Under the pieces are notes generated by a model, which worked only from the letters and a program-made list of their open reading frames with translations, had not been told where the DNA came from and did no database searches. This document shows positions 41,213 to 49,965 of a stretch of DNA of 64,000 nt, in pieces. Position 1 is the first letter of the stretch. Each line of letters starts with the position of its first letter. A program made the translations under genes and the position numbers. Source of the DNA: JAAGZL01 sp050291365 (GTDB taxonomy: Bacteria > Pseudomonadota > Gammaproteobacteria > Chromatiales > Chromatiaceae); contig JBNKJS010000007.1 in assembly GCA_050291365.1 (NCBI GenBank), forward strand, positions 66,992 to 130,991, in the 5' to 3' direction.

Positions 41213-42496
41213 CTAAATTACGCCCCCAGGCGTTAATTTGAGTAACTTGTCAGGTTCCGACATGTCACGGGATTTTAAAGCTCCCTTTGATTCAAGTAAC
41301 TCGTACAGCTCAGGATATCCATCTTTGGATACTAGATCTAGCGGAGTGTGAAACCAGGTATGGCCGGTTCCAATAAAATATTCTAACGCATTAACATTTG
41401 CGCCATGCTCTATCAGGGTTTTCGCCGCTAGAAACTGTTTTCTTTGTACTGCGTAATGTAATGGCGATTCACCTTGTGACCTCTCATTGGTATTTATCAA
41501 ACCTTTGTGCTTATTTACGTCTAACCCAGATGAAACAAGGTAATCTATCATTTTATGATTGCCAAATTCTGCTGCCTTATGTAGTAGCGTTTCCCCATTC
41601 AGGTCTGTTTCTTGAATATCAGCGCCGTGATCTACTAAAAGCTGAATCAACTCAGGCGTTCCATATCTCGAACATGACAAAATTGCAATGCAGACCTTAC
41701 GAACCTCAACAACATTCCCTTTATCGTCATACATAGGGTAGTTTTCAAAAAGATTGGCGCCACTCTCAAGTAATATTTTAGCCACTTCGACATGGCCTTT
41801 CGCACACGCTAAAGGCAGTGGTTTATAGCCGTATCTAGAACAAGTATTTACATCAGCACCCATTTTGATAAGTGCACTAACGGCAGTTGTGAGCCCAGCT
41901 TTTGCCGCTATGTTTAAAGGCAGATCAAAATCTGTGTTTGATTCCTGCGCATTGGGATCTTCTACATCCAAAAGTTTTTCTACCAGTTTTCCCTTTACGT
42001 TAGGATCTTTACTTGTCATATAAAGATCAGCAAGCTTCCCAATGGACCTTGGGAGTCGTTGTTTTTTGGCAACTCTTTTAGGAGGATCCTCATCTAGATA
42101 CTGTTCCAGGATAGAGCTTATTTTATCTATCTCTTTAGCCCACCCCGACAGTTTTCCAGCCTCTTCCCACAAATCTCTCAATTCAGAATCAGTTGTTATC
42201 CTAGTTAAAGAGGCTATAGCCAACTGCTTCAACTCTCTGTTAGGGGAAAATGCCGCTCTTTCAATCCACTGTTTTGCATCTTTATAAATGCCTGATATTT
42301 TTTCTAACGATCCAGCTGCAACTACTGCTGCAGCCGCAACAGCCTCTTCAGCAACGCTGGCGTCAAGATCATCTGAGTTGATTGCGGTCGTGAAACTATT
42401 TTTTATTTTTTTTACGCATGATTTGCTATCTTCTAGTCCAGCTAACCAATCTAGCGCCGTATCATTTCCAAAAGGTTTATTGCTCCAAGCTCCCAT
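41213..42496 (-). CDS. DUF4259 plus ankyrin-repeat protein
   Basis: 427 residues. It starts MGAWSNKPFGNDTALDWLAGLED, the DUF4259 signature (MGAWG..FGND.A.DW...L). After a helical region (about 40-165) five or six ankyrin repeats follow (for example NIAAKAGLTTAVSALIKMGADVN, LLHKAAEFGNHKMIDYLVSSGLDVN, PLHYAVQRKQFLAAKTLIEHGANVN). DUF4259 proteins are widespread in toxin-immunity neighbourhoods, and a fusion to ankyrin repeats is uncommon. No signal peptide is present, so it is cytoplasmic. It may form an immunity or interaction pair with the SUKH gene 31 bp downstream. Confidence 0.8.
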   Translation of the reverse strand: MGAWSNKPFGNDTALDWLAGLEDSKSCVKKIKNSFTTAINSDDLDASVAEEAVAAAAVVAAGSLEKISGIYKDAKQWIERAAFSPNRELKQLAIASLTRITTDSELRDLWEEAGKLSGWAKEIDKISSILEQYLDEDPPKRVAKKQRLPRSIGKLADLYMTSKDPNVKGKLVEKLLDVEDPNAQESNTDFDLPLNIAAKAGLTTAVSALIKMGADVNTCSRYGYKPLPLACAKGHVEVAKILLESGANLFENYPMYDDKGNVVEVRKVCIAILSCSRYGTPELIQLLVDHGADIQETDLNGETLLHKAAEFGNHKMIDYLVSSGLDVNKHKGLINTNERSQGESPLHYAVQRKQFLAAKTLIEHGANVNALEYFIGTGHTWFHTPLDLVSKDGYPELYELLESKGALKSRDMSEPDKLLKLTPGGVI

Positions 42497-42815
42497 AATG
42501 TATCTCTATCTCAATAAAACTAGCACCTGACTTTGCGGTGTGCCGAGGCGCAGTGTAGGCACGTGATATTGCCCCGACAACAGCCACTTGTTAGGCTTTT
42601 ATGCTGCGCGACTAAATCAGGTCACCCACCACCTAGTGGTGCGCGGTTTATCTCGCCGATGATATGCGGCTTGCCTTTGGTTCGCACTGCATATGGCGTG
42701 GTCTTATCTGCCCATCCAGGCAGGGACGCAGGCTCCGCCTGAGGCGGAGGTATTAAACGTCCTTTTTTTAATCAGCTAATAGCTTTCCTAGATATCCAGT
42801 TTTTTAAACTAGGCG
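42497..42815. other. 319-bp intergenic stretch with hairpins and an integron-like core
   Basis: Contains CACCAC-cta-GTGGTG (42627-42641), CTCCGCCT-g-AGGCGGAG (42733-42749) and, near 42590, GTTAGGC, whose complement GCCTAAC resembles an attC R'' core; a weak partner GTCAGGT lies on the same strand at 42525-42531. Together these span 72 bp. No open frame is supported. A seven-T run at about 42772-42779 follows the second hairpin. Confidence 0.4.
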
Positions 42816-43418
42816 TCAGGTTGTTTTGGATAACCTCTTCCTTGAGATACCTATTAGCCCAAGTATGCCTGAGACAAAAAGCCAAATTCCAGCTGGTAAT
42901 GGAACTGTTTTAACCACCAAAAAAGAACCAAAACCGTCGAAATTAATCGATTTACTGTGTATGAGTTCCCCTGTGTACACCAAATAGCTAGGAACACCAC
43001 TAGCTAAAATGAAATCTAGTCCATACACATACGCCATAGGGTCACCACCCGATTCAGCATATCCAAATGACTCTGGGTTGCCGTTTTGGTCGCTGGTTTG
43101 ACCAAATAGGTTGATAAAATTTAGATGCGTAGCGTTCACCGGCCCCGTAAACAATCCAAAATTTGTGAACATAGTATTCAGTTCAGCCATTGTGGCACGA
43201 CGGTATCCGTCAAACAGCCCTCCTGCTTGAAGCTCTATCTCGATTTGATTGTATGAAAAAGGTTCTGTCTCAGTTAAATCGAGCCACTCCAAATTCGTTA
43301 ATGTATCAGTAGTAGTCAGCCCATTATCAATAAATGCGGACTGAACGTTTCCTGAAATAAAAAGAAATAAGACGCCTGAGATGATTTTTATTGTTTTTGA
43401 TGAAAGATTTAAATACAT
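42816..43418 (-). CDS. Second secreted VPxPA-CTERM protein
   Basis: 200 residues. Perfect ribosome site AAGGAGGT four bases before the ATG. Signal peptide about 1-27 (IISGVLFLFISGNVQSA). The first part, FIDNGLTTTDTLTNLEWLDLTET and YRRATMAELNTMF, resembles the DUF1566-like carbohydrate-matrix domain found in many PEP-CTERM proteins. It ends VPLPAGIWLFVSGILGLIGISRKR, the VPLPA-CTERM tag with membrane helix and basic end. Probably exported and released to the surface by an exosortase encoded elsewhere. It is in the AT-rich island next to gyrB. Confidence 0.83.
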   Translation of the reverse strand: MYLNLSSKTIKIISGVLFLFISGNVQSAFIDNGLTTTDTLTNLEWLDLTETEPFSYNQIEIELQAGGLFDGYRRATMAELNTMFTNFGLFTGPVNATHLNFINLFGQTSDQNGNPESFGYAESGGDPMAYVYGLDFILASGVPSYLVYTGELIHSKSINFDGFGSFLVVKTVPLPAGIWLFVSGILGLIGISRKRLSKTT

Positions 43419-43726
43419 AGCTACCTCCTTGTGTTTGACCGCCTAAGGACAACGTACTTACTAGTTAACTACCCATGATTATTCGCTCTTTCTGTATAGC
43501 TAACATTTGATATAACGATGGCAGTTGTAGCGTAATCCCCCGTCAGCACCAATACTGGGTTATGCTGCAAACACCCCAATTAACACACATTTTACCTGAT
43601 ATATCTAACCCTACAAACCACCGCCTGAATCCAATCTTTCAAATAAGTGTGTAAGCACTTACTATCAGTCGTCCCAACGAAAAAGCCGCCCGGTGTTGAG
43701 CGACTTTTTTCTGGTTTGTAAAATCT
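43419..43726. other. 308-bp stretch between CTERM gene and gyrB
   Basis: Holds the gyrB terminator at 43680-43710, a palindrome TAAGTG-N6-CACTTA at 43644-43661, and the presumed promoter of the CTERM gene near its start. I see no coding frame with a ribosome site. Confidence 0.55.
43680..43710 (-). terminator. Intrinsic terminator of gyrB
   Basis: On the - strand GTCGC pairs with GCGGC (one G-U) after an extended A-T base, loop CTCAACACCGG region, and then a T run (complement of 43680-43684). It is 17 bp past the gyrB stop. Confidence 0.75.
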
Positions 43727-46132
43727 CTAAATATCCAGATTCTCAACCGTAAGCGCATTCCGCTCAATGAAGTCACGGCGCGGTTCTACATGGTCACCCA
43801 TCAGGGTGGTGAAGATCTCATCTGCCGCTACAGCATCTTCGATATCCACCCGCAGCAGACGTCTGGCCTCTGGGTTCATGGTGGTCTCCCATAGCTGTTC
43901 TGGGTTCATCTCGCCTAGCCCTTTGTAACGCTGGATGTGTTGTCCCCGCTTAGCCTCGTCCATGAGCCAGGTCAGGGCCTGGCTGAAGCTAATGATATCC
44001 TGCTGGCGTTCGCCTCTCTTGATGTAGGCCCCCTCTTGAATGAGTCCATCCAGTTGAGTCCCCAGATCCACTAGGCGTCGATAATCCCCGGTAGAGAAGA
44101 AGTCCAGGGAGAGTAAGGATTCGTTTTCAATACCGTGAATCTTGTGCACTATCCGTACGGATTTAGTCTGTTCCGCGGTTCCCACTATCGGGCCTATTTC
44201 ATACTGATCAGATAGGCCACGCTCGGCATTTATTCTGCCGGTTAGTTCCTCTAGCCACTGTTCCAATTTAGAGCTGTTCTCTAGCAAGGCCTCGTCCACT
44301 TCCGGCATGAAGATAAGCTTTTCTAAAACCTCTCTGTCATAACGCTGGGCTAGGCGACGGATGCTGGCCATTACCGTGCTGTACTTCTGGGCCAGGCTCT
44401 CCAGGGCTGTGCCTGTCAGTGGTGGTGCCTCCGCTGAGACGAACAGGTTGGCGTTATCCAGGGCGGTCTGTATCAGGTATTGGTCCAGATCAGCATCGTC
44501 TTTCAGATACTGCTCCTGTTTACCTTTCTTCACCTTGTACAGAGGTGGCTGGGCTATGTAGATGTGACCCCTCTCTACCAACTCACCCATCTGGCGATAG
44601 AAGAAGGTAAGCAACAGGGTGCGAATATGGGCACCATCCACATCGGCATCGGTCATGATTATTATACGATGATAGCGTAGCTTGTCTGGATCAAACTCCT
44701 CCCGTCCTATGCCACACCCCAGTGCGGTGATGAGGGTGCCAACCTCTGCAGATGAGAGCATCTTATCGAAACGGGCCTTTTCCACATTCAGGATCTTACC
44801 CTTGAGGGGCAGGATGGCCTGGGTTCTGCGGTCCCTACCCTGCTTTGCGGAGCCCCCTGCGGAGTCACCCTCCACCAGGTAGAGTTCTGACTGTGCTGGA
44901 TCTTTTTCCTGACAGTCGGCCAGTTTGCCCGGCAGCCCCGCGATATCCAATACCCCTTTGCGGCGCGTCATCTCTCGGGCCTTGCGAGCGGCCTCGCGGG
45001 CGCGTGCGGCATCTACCATCTTGCCGGCGATGGCCTTGCCATCAGATGGGTTTTCCAGCAGAAAGTCATTCAGGCTATCTGCTAACAAGCCTTCCACAAT
45101 ACCCTTAACCTCGGATGAGACCAGTTTATCTTTGGTCTGGGATGAAAATTTTGGATCAGGCACCTTTACCGACAACACCGCTGTGAGTCCTTCGCGGGCG
45201 TCATCGCCGGTGGTGTTTACCTTCTGTTTCTTTGCTAACCCCTCTCTCTCGATGTACTGATTTAGGGTTCGGGTAAGACCCGCCCTGAATCCAGCCAGAT
45301 GGGTTCCTCCATCCCGCTGCGGGATGTTGTTGGTAAAGCAGAAGATGCTCTCCTGATATGACTCATTCCACTGCATGGCCAGTTCTACACCCACGTCATT
45401 GCGTTCGGTGCTGAAATAGAACACCTTCTCATGCATAGGGGTCTTGTTTCTGTTCAGATGCTCAACAAAGGCCTTGATGCCACCTTTGTATTCGAATGTA
45501 TCGGTCTTGCCACTGGATTCATCCAGCAGAACAATGCGTACACCGGAGTTGAGAAATGAGAGCTCACGCAGGCGCTTGGCCAGTATATCGTAGTGAAACT
45601 GCAGATCTGTAAAGATCTCTGTGCTGGGTTTAAACCAGATTGTGGTACCGGTCTCGTCGGTATCGCCCACGACGGACAGAGGGGACACAGGCTCCCCCAT
45701 GGAGTATTCCTGATCATGAATCTTACCATTGCGCCTGATGGTCAGTCTTAGCTTGCTTGAGAGTGCATTAACCACTGAGACGCCTACCCCATGCAGACCA
45801 CCGGAAACCTTGTAGGAGTTATCATCGAACTTACCACCGGCGTGCAGAACCGTCATGATTACCTCTGCGGCAGATCGGTTCTCCTCTTCATGGATGTCTA
45901 CTGGAATCCCCCGCCCGTTATCACTTACCGTAATGGACTGGTCTTCATGAATAGTGGTCCTGATCTCTGAACAGTGTCCAGCCAAGGCCTCATCGATGGA
46001 GTTGTCCACCACCTCGAATACCATGTGGTGCAGACCGGTACCATCATCTGTATCGCCGATATACATGCCTGGGCGTTTACGCACTGCGTCCAGGCCTTTA
46101 AGTACTTTGATATTTGAAGAATCGTAACTCAT
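43727..46132 (-). CDS. gyrB: DNA gyrase subunit B
   Basis: ATPase and DNA-cleavage subunit of the type II topoisomerase that supercoils DNA. 801 residues, as in most gammaproteobacteria. GHKL ATPase: VFEVVDNSIDEALAGHC, DNGRGIPVDIH, GGLHGVGVSVVNALS. TOPRIM: EGDSAGGSAKQGRDR and DADVDGAHIRTLLL. The insert of about 160 residues that distinguishes gammaproteobacterial GyrB is present near 570-720, and GLGEMNPEQLWETTMNP lies in the C-terminus. AGGAG before ATG. Followed on the same strand (upstream) by recF, dnaN and dnaA. Confidence 0.98.
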   Translation of the reverse strand: MSYDSSNIKVLKGLDAVRKRPGMYIGDTDDGTGLHHMVFEVVDNSIDEALAGHCSEIRTTIHEDQSITVSDNGRGIPVDIHEEENRSAAEVIMTVLHAGGKFDDNSYKVSGGLHGVGVSVVNALSSKLRLTIRRNGKIHDQEYSMGEPVSPLSVVGDTDETGTTIWFKPSTEIFTDLQFHYDILAKRLRELSFLNSGVRIVLLDESSGKTDTFEYKGGIKAFVEHLNRNKTPMHEKVFYFSTERNDVGVELAMQWNESYQESIFCFTNNIPQRDGGTHLAGFRAGLTRTLNQYIEREGLAKKQKVNTTGDDAREGLTAVLSVKVPDPKFSSQTKDKLVSSEVKGIVEGLLADSLNDFLLENPSDGKAIAGKMVDAARAREAARKAREMTRRKGVLDIAGLPGKLADCQEKDPAQSELYLVEGDSAGGSAKQGRDRRTQAILPLKGKILNVEKARFDKMLSSAEVGTLITALGCGIGREEFDPDKLRYHRIIIMTDADVDGAHIRTLLLTFFYRQMGELVERGHIYIAQPPLYKVKKGKQEQYLKDDADLDQYLIQTALDNANLFVSAEAPPLTGTALESLAQKYSTVMASIRRLAQRYDREVLEKLIFMPEVDEALLENSSKLEQWLEELTGRINAERGLSDQYEIGPIVGTAEQTKSVRIVHKIHGIENESLLSLDFFSTGDYRRLVDLGTQLDGLIQEGAYIKRGERQQDIISFSQALTWLMDEAKRGQHIQRYKGLGEMNPEQLWETTMNPEARRLLRVDIEDAVAADEIFTTLMGDHVEPRRDFIERNALTVENLDI

Positions 46133-46198
46133 CTTCCACTCCTAAAAACCAACCGGCATTATACACGGCTAGAAATATACATGCTCAGATTTATGGCT

Positions 46199-47260
46199 CT
46201 AGGAAGAGAATATAGAACCATGTTCCACGTGGAACACACCTGAAAAATGGGGTGAATCCCGGGAGATATCATCAACCCCGGTAATCATCACCTGGTTGTT
46301 TGATTTTTCCAGATGCTCTAGTAGGATTTTTCTGTTGATTTGATCCAGCTCTGAGGTTAAATCATCAATCAGAATAATCGTGTCCGTTCCGGATAGATCC
46401 CTTGCCATTTCCACTTGCGCAAGATGCATTGCTGAAACGAGCATCTTCTGCTGGCCCCTAGATGCAATTTTTTCGACCTTTTGGCCTTTTATTTTTATAG
46501 AGAGATCTGCTCTGTGCGGACCATATCTGGTATATCCTGCCTGAATATCGCCCTGCTCTGAGTCTTTTATAGCCTGCTCAAGATCACTCTTCTCTGACCA
46601 ACCCCTGTTCCACTCTATTTCCAGATTTTCCATTTCTAACAGTTGCGAGGCGAGTAATATGATCTTTTGAGATAGTAGATTAATATAGTTTTCTCTCAAA
46701 CTATTTAATATTCTTCCTGTCTCTATTAGCTCCCTATCCCAACTATTATCAAATTTACCCCTAATCCTGAGCGCTGCATTTCTCTGTTTTAGACCCCTGG
46801 AGTACCTCTCAAAGATATTCCTGAAAGATGGTTCCACGTGGAACACACCCCAATCAACGAACCTTCTGCGGTACTGTGGCCCGCGTTCAAGTATCTCGTG
46901 GGAGCTAGGTGTAATTATGGTGAGTGGGATGGTTCTTGCCAGATCAGACATCCTGGTGACTCTTCTGCCATCCAGTTTCGCCTGGGTAATACGATTTCCT
47001 TTGGCAAAACCTAGCGTGTGCTGTTGATTAGCATTTTCTGTTCGGGCGAACAGTGTGAGTTGATCCTGACCTTTCCTGATTAGCTGGTCCTGCTCGGCCT
47101 TACGAAATGATCTCCCTCTTCCCAGTAGATATAACGCCTCAAGGATAGTGGTCTTTCCTGATCCATTTTTACCCCAGACAAGATTTAGCCCTTCTGTTGG
47201 TACTAATTCAACCTCTTCAATGATGCGAAGATTATTAATTCTGAGCTGTTTAATGGCCAT
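46199..47260 (-). CDS. recF: DNA repair and replication protein RecF
   Basis: SMC-like ATPase that helps load RecA at gaps. 353 residues. Walker A GKNGSGKTT near residue 30, RIINNLRIIEE-type N-terminus, and the late ABC signature and Walker B in RGQQKMLVSAMHLAQ and TIILIDDLTSELD. Unusually, the sequence GVFHVE appears twice, encoded by two parS sites (46221-46236 and 46830-46845); the last seven residues (HGSIFSS) complete the chain. Between dnaN and gyrB as in most origins. Confidence 0.95.
   Translation of the reverse strand: MAIKQLRINNLRIIEEVELVPTEGLNLVWGKNGSGKTTILEALYLLGRGRSFRKAEQDQLIRKGQDQLTLFARTENANQQHTLGFAKGNRITQAKLDGRRVTRMSDLARTIPLTIITPSSHEILERGPQYRRRFVDWGVFHVEPSFRNIFERYSRGLKQRNAALRIRGKFDNSWDRELIETGRILNSLRENYINLLSQKIILLASQLLEMENLEIEWNRGWSEKSDLEQAIKDSEQGDIQAGYTRYGPHRADLSIKIKGQKVEKIASRGQQKMLVSAMHLAQVEMARDLSGTDTIILIDDLTSELDQINRKILLEHLEKSNNQVMITGVDDISRDSPHFSGVFHVEHGSIFSS
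46221..46236. promoter_or_regulatory. parS centromere site 1, inside the 3' end of recF
   Basis: TGTTCCACGTGGAACA, a perfect 16-bp palindrome identical to the consensus for chromosomal ParB. It codes for HVEH-region residues near the RecF C-terminus. Confidence 0.9.
46830..46845. promoter_or_regulatory. parS centromere site 2, inside recF
   Basis: GGTTCCACGTGGAACA, 15 of 16 bases identical to the consensus, 609 bp from site 1 and in the same reading-frame phase (both encode GVFHVE). Confidence 0.88.
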
Positions 47261-47319
47261 CTAGGGATTGGATCTGGGTGGCGATTATTATGCCACCCAG
47301 AGCGATTGATGGATATATG

Positions 47320-48420
47320 CTAGATGCGCATAGGCATTACAACATACCTACTATCTTCACTTTTCTCTGATCTGATAAGGCAGCTGCTGTTTTCATCCTT
47401 AAGTTCTAGAACAACATTATCATCATCAATTGTAGAAAGTACCTCAATCAGGTAGCCAACATTGAAACCTATTACCAGCTTTTCTCCGCTGTAGTCTATT
47501 TCCAGCTCCTCTTTTGCCTCTTCCTGTTCTGGATTGTGGGCCAAGAGTTCTAGGTTATTACTCTCAAAGTTAAATCTTATACCTCGATATTTCTCATTGG
47601 ACAGGATTGATGTTCTATGTAGTGCCTGCTTCATTACTTCCCTGTCAATTACCACATGTTTATCGGTACCAGCCGGTATCACCTTCCTGTAGTCGGGAAA
47701 CTTTCCATCGATAAGTTTTGAGGTGAATATGGTTTCTCCCAAAATGATACGTACATTGTTGCTACCTACCTCAACTGTAATCTCGTTTTCACTATCATCC
47801 AGCATCCTGCCAAGCTCTAGTACAGCCTTTCTTGGGATGATGATCTGGAACTCCTCGGAGTCTCCCATACCTTCACTCTGCTCAGACATAGCAAGCCTAT
47901 GACCATCAGTGGCTACAGCCCTCAATACCCCAGAGCTCATCTCTAACAGAAGACCATTCAAATAATACCTGACATCTTGCTGAGCCATTGCAAATTGGGT
48001 TTTTTCTATTAGGCGCTTTAATACCCTCTCCTGCACTTTAAAACCCTTGATTGCTCCATCAATCTCAATCGATGGATAATCCTTTGCAGGCAATATCCCG
48101 AGGGTAAAGCGACTTCTACCAGCTACAATAATCGCTTTCTCACCACTTATATCCATAGAGATCTTGGAGTTCTCAGGTAAAGCCCGACAAATATCTATCA
48201 GTTTTCTTGCCGGTAGTGTGAAATCAAGGTCATTGCCCTCAGTCAGTTTAGCCTGAGTCTTTAGTTCAACCTCTAGGTCTGTAGCCGTTATTCTAAGTTT
48301 ATCCTTATCGGCGTTAATTAATATGTTTGCCAATATGGGTAGTGTTTGTCTCTTTTCGACTACTCCACCTACCATGGTTAACGGTTTGATTAGATCTTCT
48401 CTGTTTGTGACTATTTTCAT
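47320..48420 (-). CDS. dnaN: DNA polymerase III beta sliding clamp
   Basis: Ring clamp that tethers replicative polymerase. 366 residues, the standard length. The N-terminal MKIVTNREDLIKPLTMVGGVVEKRQTLPILANILI, three topologically similar domains and the C-terminal YVVMPMRI are typical. Arranged as dnaA-dnaN-recF-gyrB on one strand. The gene starts 219 bp downstream of dnaA. Confidence 0.98.
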   Translation of the reverse strand: MKIVTNREDLIKPLTMVGGVVEKRQTLPILANILINADKDKLRITATDLEVELKTQAKLTEGNDLDFTLPARKLIDICRALPENSKISMDISGEKAIIVAGRSRFTLGILPAKDYPSIEIDGAIKGFKVQERVLKRLIEKTQFAMAQQDVRYYLNGLLLEMSSGVLRAVATDGHRLAMSEQSEGMGDSEEFQIIIPRKAVLELGRMLDDSENEITVEVGSNNVRIILGETIFTSKLIDGKFPDYRKVIPAGTDKHVVIDREVMKQALHRTSILSNEKYRGIRFNFESNNLELLAHNPEQEEAKEELEIDYSGEKLVIGFNVGYLIEVLSTIDDDNVVLELKDENSSCLIRSEKSEDSRYVVMPMRI

Positions 48421-48639
48421 GTTTAAGCTCTCTTAAACAAATAAAGTTATTTATATAGTAGTTATTACTATTAGCACTGTTGATAACAACATTATTTTAC
48501 TTTTTATTGTTATATTTCATAATGTTATTTCAATTAATACCTGTTAGTAATTACCGGTTTGTGTTGTTTTTTATCTTAAATACCTGTGGATAACTATTGG
48601 GTTTTTTAACAGCTAAAAATTACTAACAGTTTTTCCACA
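48421..48639. promoter_or_regulatory. AT-rich dnaA-dnaN spacer with DnaA boxes, candidate origin element
   Basis: 219 bp, strikingly AT-rich (48440-48540 nearly all A/T). One perfect DnaA box TGTGGATAA (48585-48593), two with one mismatch (48478-48486 TGTTGATAA; 48631-48639 TTTTCCACA). The A/T stretch could be a duplex unwinding element. Either this spacer or the one at 49966-50359 could be oriC. Confidence 0.5.
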
Positions 48640-49965
48640 TTAACTTGTAAGAGTTCTAAACAGGTTTCCATAATCCTCCTCTACCCTACTATCGCTTTCC
48701 TTAAGTTCAACAATCTTTCTCGTGGCATAAAGAACGGTGGTGTGATCTCTTCCCCCAAAGGCGTTTCCTATCTCAGGAAGGCTATGGTTTGTTAACTCTT
48801 TAGACAACGCCATTGCAATCTGCCTTGGTCTGGCTATGGTTCTACTCCGGGTGCTGGAGAGAAGCTCAGATGTCCGTATTTTAAAATATTCTGCCACCGT
48901 CTTCTGGATGTTTTCAATGGTAACCTGTTTATCCTGAGCCGCCAGCATATCTCGCAACGCCTCTTTTGCAAAATCCAAAGTTATAGGCCGGCCAGTAAAT
49001 TCTGCGTTCGCTATAATTCTTCTAAGTGCCCCCTCTAACTCCCTGATGTTTGACCTTACCCGGTTACCGATAAAAAAAGCCACCTCGTTGGGAAAATCTA
49101 CCCCAAAGAGTTGGTCGGCCTTACTCTTGATAATAGCAACCCTGGTTTCCAGATCTGGAGGCTCTATCGCTACCGTTAAACCCCAGCCAAAACGGGATCT
49201 CAAGCGTTCTTCCAGCCCAGCCACCTCTTTTGGGAAACGGTCACTAGTCAAAATAATCTGCTGTTTAGACTCAAACAACGCATTGAATGTATGAAAAAAC
49301 TCCTCCTGAGACCTCTCCTTACCGGCAAAAAATTGTACATCATCAATGAGTAGGGCGTTCACGGACCTGTACTCACGCTTGAAATCGTCAATTTTATTGT
49401 GCTGCAGAGCCCTGACCATTGCAGCCACAAAACCCTCTGAATGTTTGTATAGAACAGTGGCTGAGGGATTGTTTTTTAAGATTGAGTTGCCAATGGCATG
49501 CATCAGGTGTGTTTTGCCCAACCCTACGCCACCGTAGATAAAAAGAGGGTTATAGACCCGCCCTGGATTTTCACCAATCTGTACAGATGCAGCCCTAGCT
49601 AGTTGGTTCGATTTTCCCTCTACAAAGGTATCAAATACAAAATCTGGATTTAGATTGCTTTTTATGTGTGGTTTTCCCTCTGCACGTATACGCCTAGCTG
49701 GTGCAGTCGGATCTTCAGCCTGTTTGCGGCTGCCACCAATTCCAATAGTAACCTGGGTTATCTGACCCTGAGAAATATTGCTAAGTAGATCAGAAATCTG
49801 CCTTTGATAATGGTTCGTTACCCAGTCTAAAACGAACTTGTTGGGGGCAAACAGCCTAATCTCAGCCCCATCCTCATCAGCCTGAAGCGGTCGAATCCAG
49901 GTGCTGAACTCCTGATCCGAAAGCTCACCCTCCAATTGTTCTACACATTTATTCCAGATAGTCAC
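48640..49965 (-). CDS. dnaA: Chromosomal replication initiator DnaA
   Basis: Opens the origin and autoregulates. 441 residues from a GTG start. Domain I about 1-90 (WIRPLQADEDG), short linker, AAA+ domain about 105-330 with Walker A GGVGLGKTHLMHA and ALLIDDVQFFAGKERSQEEFFHTFNAL, and the C-terminal DNA-binding domain about 350-441 with IARPRQIAMALSKELTNHSLPEIGNAFGGRDHTTVLYA. Slightly shorter than E. coli DnaA because the linker is short. Candidate regulatory DnaA box at 50084 lies 119 bp upstream. Confidence 0.98.
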   Translation of the reverse strand: MTIWNKCVEQLEGELSDQEFSTWIRPLQADEDGAEIRLFAPNKFVLDWVTNHYQRQISDLLSNISQGQITQVTIGIGGSRKQAEDPTAPARRIRAEGKPHIKSNLNPDFVFDTFVEGKSNQLARAASVQIGENPGRVYNPLFIYGGVGLGKTHLMHAIGNSILKNNPSATVLYKHSEGFVAAMVRALQHNKIDDFKREYRSVNALLIDDVQFFAGKERSQEEFFHTFNALFESKQQIILTSDRFPKEVAGLEERLRSRFGWGLTVAIEPPDLETRVAIIKSKADQLFGVDFPNEVAFFIGNRVRSNIRELEGALRRIIANAEFTGRPITLDFAKEALRDMLAAQDKQVTIENIQKTVAEYFKIRTSELLSSTRSRTIARPRQIAMALSKELTNHSLPEIGNAFGGRDHTTVLYATRKIVELKESDSRVEEDYGNLFRTLTS

